Assembly (NCBI GenBank): GCA_023418835.1
Contig: JAEZYW010000068.1
Location: forward strand, 1-6,421
Direction of reading: 5' to 3'
Length of the DNA stretch: 6,421 nt
Source: Bacillota bacterium
Lineage (GTDB): Bacteria > Bacillota > Clostridia > Tissierellales > Peptoniphilaceae
How positions within the stretch are numbered: position 1 is the first letter of the stretch; each line of letters starts with the position of its first letter. A program made the translations under genes and the position numbers. Of the stretch, positions 1 through 4,715 are shown in pieces. Under the pieces are notes generated by a model that did not search any database, was not told where the DNA came from, and saw nothing but the letters and a program-made list of their open reading frames with translations.

Positions 1-492
1 CATTACCATATCGAAAATAAAAGTTGCCGACATAGAATATGCCACATCGATATCCTTTGCCTCTATAACCGGTGCAATAGCTGCAATCGCAGATCCACCA
101 CAAATCCCAGTTCCTGCAGAAATTAAATTAGAGAGTTTCCAATTTAATCCCAACATTCTACCTATTAAATAACCTCCCCCAAAACAAGTCAGAAGAGTAA
201 AAATCATTACAGATAGAGATAGTTGACCTATATTCAAAATTGTAGTTATATTTAAACTTGCCCCTAGGAAAATAATTGCCAATTTTAAAATCTTCTTAGA
301 TGTAAATTGGATTCCTTTATTAAAAATGTCTTCTTTTTTTCTATATCTATTAAAAAATATTCCTATAAATAAAGCGATTACCGATGCGCTAATTAATGGC
401 ATTGGCAAAAGACTTTCTATGATTTTTGCAACAAAAGCGATTGACACTGCCCATAAAAATCCTGGCAGTATAGAATACTTTACTTTTTCCAT
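1..492 (-). CDS. yeiH: YeiH/UPF0324-family membrane protein (putative sulfate exporter family), 3' end cut by window
   Basis: Reading the minus strand from the ATG at 492-490 gives 164 codons that stay open to the first base of the window, so the C-terminal half is missing. The start is supported by AAGGAG (506-501), 8 bases upstream. The protein is strongly hydrophobic, with predicted membrane segments near residues 8-28, 33-48, 68-85, 90-112 and 122-142. The family signature is GTGICGGSAIAAIAPVI at residues 127-143. The earlier LGASLN stretch (77-82) and the GGGYLIGRMLGL block (105-116) also fit the UPF0324/YeiH family. Family members are multi-pass inner-membrane proteins usually annotated as putative sulfate exporters; the transported substrate is not well established, so I do not assign one here. 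The gene is divergent from a LysR regulator, as yeiH is adjacent to yeiE in Escherichia coli, and that regulator probably controls it. Confidence 0.88.
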   Translation of the reverse strand, partial: MEKVKYSILPGFLWAVSIAFVAKIIESLLPMPLISASVIALFIGIFFNRYRKKEDIFNKGIQFTSKKILKLAIIFLGASLNITTILNIGQLSLSVMIFTLLTCFGGGYLIGRMLGLNWKLSNLISAGTGICGGSAIAAIAPVIEAKDIDVAYSMSATFIFDMVM

Positions 493-597
493 ATCTTTAA
501 CTCCTTATTTTAATTACATTTTTATTTTCTCACATATACGTGCTAAAATGTAGGTATTAATAGGAATTGCTTAATTCGAAAAAATAATGAGGTGAAC
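493..597. promoter_or_regulatory. Divergent promoter/operator region between yeiH-like gene and lysR gene
   Basis: These 105 bases separate two divergent genes and must carry both promoters. Visible dyads are CACATATACGTG at 531-542 (5 of 6 base pairs match), the perfect palindrome TATTAATA at 555-562, and GAATT-GCTT-AATTC at 564-577 (perfect 5-bp arms). LysR regulators bind interrupted dyads of this general size in such shared regions, so one or more could be operator half-sites. Which one is used cannot be decided from a single sequence. No convincing promoter for the leftward gene was recognised, only AT-rich stretches. Confidence 0.55.
521..549 (+). promoter_or_regulatory. Candidate extended -10 promoter for the lysR gene
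   Basis: TGCTAAAAT at 541-549 fits an extended -10 element (TGn followed by a TATAAT-like hexamer, TAAAAT at 544-549). The hexamer 17 bases upstream, TTTATT at 521-526, is a poor -35, which is tolerable when the extended TG is present. The imperfect palindrome at 531-542 lies inside the spacer, so a regulator bound there could control this promoter and give autoregulation. This is inferred from consensus only. Confidence 0.4.
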
Positions 598-1449
598 ATG
601 GACTTAAAATTAGAAACTTTTTTGGTTTTATGCGAAACCATGAACTACAGAATAGCCGCTGAAAAATTGCACTTGTCCCAATCTTCTGTTACAAAACAAA
701 TACAGGCTTTGGAAAACGAATACGGAGCTAAGTTGTTCCTTTACGACGGGCAGCGTCTTCATAGAACTGAAAAGTCTTACATTTTAGAAAATTACGCCTT
801 TTCTCAGCGTTACAACTATAATGAAGTTTTAGAAAAGATGAAAGAAGTTCCCAAGAAGACTTTAAGGATGGGCATGACTAAAACAATTGGGGATTTCTTT
901 TTAATGGGTCAGTTGATGGAATTTCTAAAAAAAGAAGATATAGATTTTACTTTGATCGTAGACAATACTGTGCATTTGCTAGAACTATTAGATAATAATT
1001 TAATGGATTTTTTAGTCATTGAGGGACTATTTGACAAAGAAAAATACGACTATAAATTGCTTAAAAACGAAAATTTTATAGGAATATGTCACGAAAGCCA
1101 TCCATTTGCAAATAAAAAACTTTCAATTGGAGAGGTTTTAAAGGAATCTATAATAATAAGAGAAGATGGATCTGGAAGCAGAAAGATTTTAGAAAACAGT
1201 CTAAGTGCACTAGGATACTCCATCAATGAATTTAATAGAAGAATATCTATTAGCAGTATCCATTTAATAAAAAAGTTGCTAGAAGAAAATTTGGGCATCA
1301 CATTTGCCTATGAAGGTTTAATTCAAGAGGGAGACCATTTGTCAACCTTTGAAGTTTCTGGTCTTACAAGTTTCCACGAATTTAATATAGTTTTTTTAAA
1401 AAATACAAAGGGAGGAGAATTGGCAAAGGAATTCTTTAAATTTCCATAA
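598..1449 (+). CDS. LysR-family transcriptional regulator (CysL/YeiE-like)
   Basis: The 283-residue length is slightly below the usual 290-310 of the family. Residues 1-60 form the winged helix-turn-helix: LETFLVLCETMNYRIAAEKL, then LSQSSVTKQIQALE with the characteristic SQSSVTKQI recognition helix, then YGAKLF. A linker helix follows, and the periplasmic-binding-protein-like effector domain begins near residue 88 (LRMGMTKTIGDFFL). The TIGDFFL start and the later REDGSGSRKILE resemble CysL/YeiE-type regulators, which respond to sulfur-related signals in the species studied; that assignment here is inference. I chose ATG 598 because GAGGTGA (589-595) serves as its ribosome binding site, and the upstream in-frame GTG at 592 lies inside that site. 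The gene is divergent from the yeiH-like gene, its likely target, and lies 75 bases ahead of the phosphoesterase gene with no strong terminator between them. Confidence 0.9.
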   Translation: MDLKLETFLVLCETMNYRIAAEKLHLSQSSVTKQIQALENEYGAKLFLYDGQRLHRTEKSYILENYAFSQRYNYNEVLEKMKEVPKKTLRMGMTKTIGDFFLMGQLMEFLKKEDIDFTLIVDNTVHLLELLDNNLMDFLVIEGLFDKEKYDYKLLKNENFIGICHESHPFANKKLSIGEVLKESIIIREDGSGSRKILENSLSALGYSINEFNRRISISSIHLIKKLLEENLGITFAYEGLIQEGDHLSTFEVSGLTSFHEFNIVFLKNTKGGELAKEFFKFP

Positions 1450-1524
1450 TAATACATTTTTTATTGGGTAGTATCATAGTAAACAGACCATTTGATTATG
1501 CTCATTACCATTAAGGAGGCTACT
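1450..1524 (+). promoter_or_regulatory. lysR-phosphoesterase gap with the RBS that fixes the downstream start
   Basis: The 75-base gap has a perfect AAGGAGG at 1513-1519, five bases before ATG 1525. This places the start of the phosphoesterase gene at 1525 rather than at the in-frame TTG 1492. No stable hairpin with a U-run is visible, so read-through from the regulator gene is plausible. No convincing -35/-10 pair was recognised. The hexamer ACCATT occurs twice (1488-1493 and 1507-1512), with no assigned role. Confidence 0.6.
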
Positions 1525-2970
1525 ATGAATAATAAAATTGGAATTGTACAAATAAACGACACCCACGCCAATATCTTGCCCCATGGAGATGTAAGATATG
1601 GAAGTTATGGATTTGAAATTGAAAATATGGGGGGGGGATACCCCAGGTTAATGACTAAAATAAAAGAATATAAAAATAATAATCCCCATGGAGTCTTGGT
1701 TTTTGATAACGGGGATACCTTTCACGGAACTTATGAGGCTGTAGAGTCCAAGGGAGAAGTTATAATTCCTTATGTCAAGGCTATGGGAATCGACGCCATG
1801 ACTTTTCATTGGGATTCAGCTTACACCCTAGACAGACTTAAAGAAATTGGAGAGAAATTAGAATATCCTATTCTAGCTGCTAACGTATATTTCGAAAACA
1901 AGGATGAGTTAATTTTTCAGCCTACAAAAATTTTTGAAGTTAAGGGAATAAAAATTGGAGTTATTGGAATCGCTTCAAATATTATCAAGAAAAATATGCC
2001 AAAACCTTTTTGGGAAGGCGGAGAATTTACAAACGGAGTGGAAGAAACAAAAATCTGGGTTGAAAATCTAAAAAAAGAAGGTGTAGATTTAATTATACTC
2101 CTTTCCCACTTGGGTTATCCTCAGGACATTGAACTTTTAAAAAATGTAGAAGGAATTGATATTTGTCTTTCAGGACACACCCACAACAGAATTAGATTTG
2201 TTGAAAAAGTTGGAGAAACTTATATTATTCAATCTGGTTCATTGGCATCTTCCATGAGATTTTTAGAATTTGAAATGGAAAATGGAAAAATTGCAAATTT
2301 ACACCACGAGTATGTTGTCTTGGATGATACCATAAAAGAAGATGGCGAGATCTTAGAAATGATTGACTCCGATTCAATTTTAGAAAAACACAAGGATTAT
2401 CTAGATGTGGAAGTAGGAGAAAGTTTAATTGACTTGCATCGGGGAAGCTCATTTTACGGAACCATGGATTATTTACTCCTAGATTCCATGAGAGAAGCCA
2501 CTGACTTAGACATAGCATTTTCTAACGGCTGGAGATATGGAGGAGCTATAAAAAAAGGTACTATAACTAGAAGAAATCTATATCAAATTGTCCCAATGGA
2601 TCCTCCAATAATGACAGCAGAGATGACAGGAAAAGAAATTTGGGATATGTTAGAAGAAAATTTAGAAAAGACCTTTTCTTCAGAACCCTTTAATCAAATG
2701 GGGGGATATATTAAGAGAAATTCTGGATTAAAAATATTTTGGAAGTTAGAAAATCCTTACGGACATAGAATCCAAAGAATATTTGTAGGAGATAACGAAT
2801 TAGACTTGGAAAAAGTTTATAAAGTTGCCTATGTAACGAGACAAGGGGTTCCTGAAACCTTTGGAAAAAAACACAAAGAATTTGGCGTTAACTCAATAGA
2901 AGCTATGGAGAAGTTATTAAAAAAGGGAGCCTACGACAGAAAAGATTTAGAATCTTATATACCAGTATAA
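1525..2970 (+). CDS. Cytosolic metallophosphoesterase of the 5'-nucleotidase/UshA/SoxB superfamily
   Basis: This 481-residue protein has the two-domain layout of the family: an N-terminal calcineurin-like metallophosphoesterase domain (about 1-265) and a C-terminal 5'-nucleotidase domain (about 295-445). Metal-site motifs are visible: D12-x-H14 in NDTHAN, D64 in NGDTFHG, H195 in LSHLGY, and H218/H220 in SGHTHN. Where classical members have GNH[DE]xFD, this protein has TFHWDSAY (93-100), resembling the GHWEF form of SoxB. The catalytic His/Asp dyad of UshA is therefore not conserved. The C-terminal domain shows FSNGWRYGGAIKKGTIT (332-348) in place of the common NGGGIR motif. There is no signal peptide, unlike periplasmic or secreted relatives, so it probably acts in the cytoplasm. 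The expected reaction is metal-dependent hydrolysis of a nucleotide or another phospho- or sulfo-ester; the substrate is unknown. A G9 run lies at codons 35-38. The gene is followed after 24 bases by the questin oxidase-like gene. Confidence 0.88.
   Translation: MNNKIGIVQINDTHANILPHGDVRYGSYGFEIENMGGGYPRLMTKIKEYKNNNPHGVLVFDNGDTFHGTYEAVESKGEVIIPYVKAMGIDAMTFHWDSAYTLDRLKEIGEKLEYPILAANVYFENKDELIFQPTKIFEVKGIKIGVIGIASNIIKKNMPKPFWEGGEFTNGVEETKIWVENLKKEGVDLIILLSHLGYPQDIELLKNVEGIDICLSGHTHNRIRFVEKVGETYIIQSGSLASSMRFLEFEMENGKIANLHHEYVVLDDTIKEDGEILEMIDSDSILEKHKDYLDVEVGESLIDLHRGSSFYGTMDYLLLDSMREATDLDIAFSNGWRYGGAIKKGTITRRNLYQIVPMDPPIMTAEMTGKEIWDMLEENLEKTFSSEPFNQMGGYIKRNSGLKIFWKLENPYGHRIQRIFVGDNELDLEKVYKVAYVTRQGVPETFGKKHKEFGVNSIEAMEKLLKKGAYDRKDLESYIPV
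1629..1644 (+). repeat. G9 homopolymer with adjoining GGGG-ATA-CCCC hairpin
   Basis: Nine consecutive G residues (1629-1637) encode part of MGGGY in the phosphoesterase. The last four G pair with CCCC at 1641-1644 around an ATA loop. In a genome near one-third GC this is an exceptional run. A gain or loss of one G would frameshift the protein at about residue 36 of 481. The reading frame is intact in this sequence. Confidence 0.9.
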
Positions 2971-2984
2971 AAATAAAGTTTAGT

Positions 2985-2989
2985 GGAGG
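2985..2989 (+). promoter_or_regulatory. RBS of the questin oxidase-like gene
   Basis: GGAGG lies five bases before ATG 2995. It rules out the in-frame GTG at 2983, which would sit two bases upstream of this site. The 24-base gap after the preceding stop has no terminator, supporting co-transcription with the phosphoesterase gene. Confidence 0.8.
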
Positions 2990-2994
2990 TAGAT

Positions 2995-4002
2995 ATGAAA
3001 ATTTCGACTTTAGTAAATAATTATGCCGAAAAAAGTTCACCATATATGGGACAATTTGTAAATCATCTCCCTATGGGACAGTTATCTTTATTTTTTTTAA
3101 CTGGAGATTTAGAAAAAGTAAAAAATTACTCTGAAAATTATGTGAGAACATCCTCAATTGATCCTTTGGAGTTGGTTGGGACAAAAGTAAATTCTTTAGA
3201 TGACGTATTGGGGAAACGAGAATTATACGGAGATTTGTTAAGATATTTAGAAGAAGAAATCGATCATGAAAATGTGGAGAAATACATCTCCTATGTCTTA
3301 AATTCTTTTCCTTTGGGAATGTCTTCTGGATTATTTCACACCTTAATCCGCCTAAGTTTTGCTGTAGAAGGATATAAAGAGGATAAAGAATATTTAGAAG
3401 AAGTGAAAAGAGCCCTATCTTATTATGTTACTGGATATAGAGAAGCCGATTTGTTTTCTAGGGAAATTGAAGGAAATGAAATCATTTCTCAAATGAATTG
3501 TTTACTGGATGACCAAGAGATTTCTAAATTAATAGAAAACCAATCCTCTATGGGTCAGACAATGAAGGTCCTTTATGAAAGCGAAAAGTATATGGAATCT
3601 GGTTTTATTATAAAAGGAGACAAGGAAGATAAAGTAAATGCTCTTTTGGATTTAATACTCCCAGCTTTTATAAATTCTAAAGGTAAAGGAGATATTTTAA
3701 TACTCCATTGTATAACTGGTCTCCAGGCATTGTTAGTCCTAGAAGAATATTTCTCGGATTTTGACACTGCTTTGGATATTATGACCACTTGTATAATAAC
3801 CCATCTTATGACTGTAGATAATTTGGATTTAACTCCCGTCGAAGATGAATCTGAGATTTCCTTTGAAGATATTATCTCCAAAGGCACTAACTCCTCAGAT
3901 GTTCACACCATTAAATTGACTTATTCGGCAAATAAACTTTTTAAGGACTTTCCTAGAAAAGATTTAAAAATAGCTGCAAATAAGAGAGTTGCAAACACTT
4001 AA
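2995..4002 (+). CDS. Questin oxidase-like protein (DUF4243-type)
   Basis: The 335-residue soluble protein has no signal peptide or membrane segment. It was assigned from a set of spaced motifs typical of the questin oxidase-like family: FVNHLPMGQLSLFFLTG (21-37, N-H-x-P-M), SSGLFHTLIRLSFAVEG (110-126, F-H-x-L-I-R), ILHCITGLQALLVL (236-249, H-x-I-T-G-x-x-A-L) and SDVHTIKLTYSANKLF (301-316, H-x-I-K-L-T). The conserved histidines are H24, H115, H238 and H304. Fungal members include the questin oxidase of geodin biosynthesis and AflY of aflatoxin biosynthesis, where an oxidative ring-opening role is proposed. The function of bacterial members is not established and no substrate is assigned here. 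Its partner is the upstream phosphoesterase gene, 24 bases away. It ends the transcription unit, with a strong terminator starting four bases after the stop. Confidence 0.75.
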   Translation: MKISTLVNNYAEKSSPYMGQFVNHLPMGQLSLFFLTGDLEKVKNYSENYVRTSSIDPLELVGTKVNSLDDVLGKRELYGDLLRYLEEEIDHENVEKYISYVLNSFPLGMSSGLFHTLIRLSFAVEGYKEDKEYLEEVKRALSYYVTGYREADLFSREIEGNEIISQMNCLLDDQEISKLIENQSSMGQTMKVLYESEKYMESGFIIKGDKEDKVNALLDLILPAFINSKGKGDILILHCITGLQALLVLEEYFSDFDTALDIMTTCIITHLMTVDNLDLTPVEDESEISFEDIISKGTNSSDVHTIKLTYSANKLFKDFPRKDLKIAANKRVANT

Positions 4003-4006
4003 CTTT

Positions 4007-4052
4007 AAAAGTCTTGATAATTACGAAAAGTTGTATTATCAAGACTTTTTTT
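4007..4052 (+). terminator. Rho-independent terminator after the questin oxidase-like gene, partly bidirectional
   Basis: AAAAGTCTTGATAA (4007-4020) pairs perfectly with TTATCAAGACTTTT (4036-4049), a 14-bp stem with a 15-base loop, followed by T continuing to 4052. On the opposite strand the stem is followed by TTTT and then AAAG, so it may also stop leftward transcription from the ligD side, less efficiently. The right arm is also the start of direct-repeat copy 1. Confidence 0.93.
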
Positions 4053-4116
4053 ATTTCTTAAAATCTATACTTTGTTCAACTTCAAAGAAATTCTCCCAAG
4101 GATCCTTTCCTTTAAA
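4036..4116. repeat. 81-bp direct repeat, copy 1 (displaced ligD 3' end plus terminator arm)
   Basis: Positions 4036-4116 match 4635-4715 at an offset of 599 with two differences: C4040 against A4639, and C4093 against T4692. The repeat comprises the right arm of the terminator, the T-run, and the last 22 codons of ligD including its stop. Homology stops abruptly after TTTAAA on one side and at the base of the terminator loop on the other. The small dyad GAAT-GGT-ATTC (4118-4128) sits right next to the inner border of this copy. Confidence 0.93.
4051..4116 (-). pseudogene. ligD: Detached C-terminal fragment of ligD
   Basis: Read on the minus strand, this stretch encodes FKGKDPWENFFEVEQSIDFK plus a final K and the stop, identical in protein to the end of the full ligD. 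The only DNA difference inside the coding part is a synonymous GAG/GAA change. Upstream of the fragment the frame runs only four codons (E-Y-H-S) before a TAA stop, with no start codon, so it is not an expressed gene. It is a remnant left by the duplication that placed a membrane protein gene between the two copies. Confidence 0.9.
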
Positions 4117-4156
4117 CGAATGGTATTCTTATTAAATATAAAAGATAGTTTAAATA

Positions 4157-4510
4157 TTACTTTTTATTTTCGCTCAAAAGATCAAGTGTCGTTTTTATAA
4201 GAAATCCAAAAGGAAAGCCTATAATCAACATAGTTAAAGTATAACTAAAAGGATATACTCTCATTATGATACTTACCATTATGAGAAAAATAATGTAACT
4301 TAAGATAGCTATTTTCCACCAAAAAAATTTGTTTATAAAATGGGAAACTATGCCAAAAAATAAGGTGGAATAAGAAATTACAAATAAAAAAGTTAGTATG
4401 TCATAAAACAAAGGAAATTCTGTATCTAAGATAATTTTTTCGGAAGGAAAAAACATAAAACACCCCAATATTGAAAAAATAGAAAAAATAAAGCAAAAAA
4501 ATTTATACAT
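4157..4510 (-). CDS. Small four-helix membrane protein of unknown function
   Basis: Using the ATG at 4510-4508 gives 117 residues. I prefer it over the in-frame ATG at 4525-4523 because AAGAGG lies six bases before it, while the upstream ATG has no ribosome binding site. Predicted membrane segments lie near residues 3-21, 38-58, 64-83 and 90-106. A short extracellular-type loop (22-35, PSEKIILDTEFPL) follows the first segment, and the tail is charged (SENKK). I recognise no family. ILGC at 14-17 loosely resembles a lipobox, but the hydrophobic remainder argues for a polytopic protein. The gene is the only content of the segment between the direct repeats and follows ligD in the same orientation 139 bases after its stop, so it may be co-transcribed with ligD as well as use its own promoter. 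A passenger role, such as immunity or toxin-associated, would be pure speculation. Confidence 0.7.
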   Translation of the reverse strand: MYKFFCFIFSIFSILGCFMFFPSEKIILDTEFPLFYDILTFLFVISYSTLFFGIVSHFINKFFWWKIAILSYIIFLIMVSIIMRVYPFSYTLTMLIIGFPFGFLIKTTLDLLSENKK

Positions 4511-4562
4511 AGATAACCTCTTCATATTTGATACATAGTATTTTACATCAAAGATATTTAAA

Positions 4563-4609
4563 TTTATATAAAAAGTATCGACCCATTCTTAATCAGGATT
4601 AACTGATAC
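4563..4609 (-). promoter_or_regulatory. Candidate promoter and overlapping dyads upstream of the membrane protein gene
   Basis: On the minus strand TTAAGA (4592-4587) and TATAAA (4568-4563) are separated by 18 bases and could be a sigma-A-type promoter. The same area holds nested dyads: TTAATC-AG-GATTAA (4589-4602), ATCAG-GATTAA-CTGAT (4592-4607), and the outer pair GTATC (4575-4579) with GATAC (4605-4609). The first two share bases and could not form together. They may be an operator or a transcript structure. No known riboswitch class was recognised. Confidence 0.35.
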
Positions 4610-4634
4610 ACAAATTATTTCACACTACCCTACC

Positions 4635-4715
4635 TTATAAAGACTTTTTTTATTTCTTAAAATCTATACTTTGTTCAACTTCAAAGAAATTTTCCCAAGG
4701 ATCCTTTCCTTTAAA
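4635..4715. repeat. 81-bp direct repeat, copy 2 (3' end of the intact ligD)
   Basis: This copy is joined in frame to the ligD body and supplies its last 21 residues and stop. It retains only the half of the terminator stem that belongs to the repeat (TTATAAAGAC, one base changed from copy 1), with no matching partner arm beside it. The intact ligD therefore no longer has an adjacent hairpin terminator. That suggests copy 1 marks the original junction. Confidence 0.93.

Larger units (their letters stand above)
4117..4634. other. AT-rich 518-bp inserted segment between the direct repeats
   Basis: This segment interrupts what was probably a simple convergent junction (questin oxidase-like gene, terminator, ligD). 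By hand count 4201-4560 has about 24% GC, against about 34% in ligD at 5101-5280. It carries one small membrane protein gene on the minus strand and its leader. No terminal inverted repeats, transposase or integrase are visible, so classification as a mobile element rests only on the flanking repeats and composition. Alternatives are a circular DNA integrated by homology to the ligD end, or a remnant of a larger element whose recombination genes were lost. Confidence 0.55.

Noticed and set aside
326..553. 75-codon open frame on the plus strand
   Set aside because: It is antisense to the yeiH-like gene, whose protein carries clear family motifs, and it lacks a ribosome binding site.
592..597. 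GTG at 592 as the start of the LysR gene
   Set aside because: It lies inside the GAGGTGA ribosome binding site that serves ATG 598, and the family domain begins right after 598.
1492..1524. TTG 1492 as the start of the phosphoesterase gene
   Set aside because: The 11 extra residues include a translated AAGGAGG ribosome binding site, and ATG 1525 has ideal spacing and starts just before the conserved first strand.
2225..2518. 97-codon minus-strand open frame within the phosphoesterase gene
   Set aside because: The plus-strand protein is conserved throughout this stretch; the antisense frame shows no recognisable domain or ribosome binding site.
2983..2994. GTG 2983 as the start of the questin oxidase-like gene
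   Set aside because: It lies two bases before the GGAGG that precedes ATG 2995 at normal distance.
3573..3887. 104-codon minus-strand open frame within the questin oxidase-like gene
   Set aside because: It is antisense to conserved family motifs and has no independent support.
4014..4049. Loop of the terminator as a small RNA or riboswitch
   Set aside because: The perfect stem followed by a T-run directly after a stop codon is fully explained as an intrinsic terminator.
4036..4715. CRISPR-like or insertion-sequence interpretation of the repeats
   Set aside because: There are only two long repeat copies, with no short regular repeat/spacer pattern, no terminal inverted repeats and no transposase; 81 bp is also far too long for a normal transposition target duplication.
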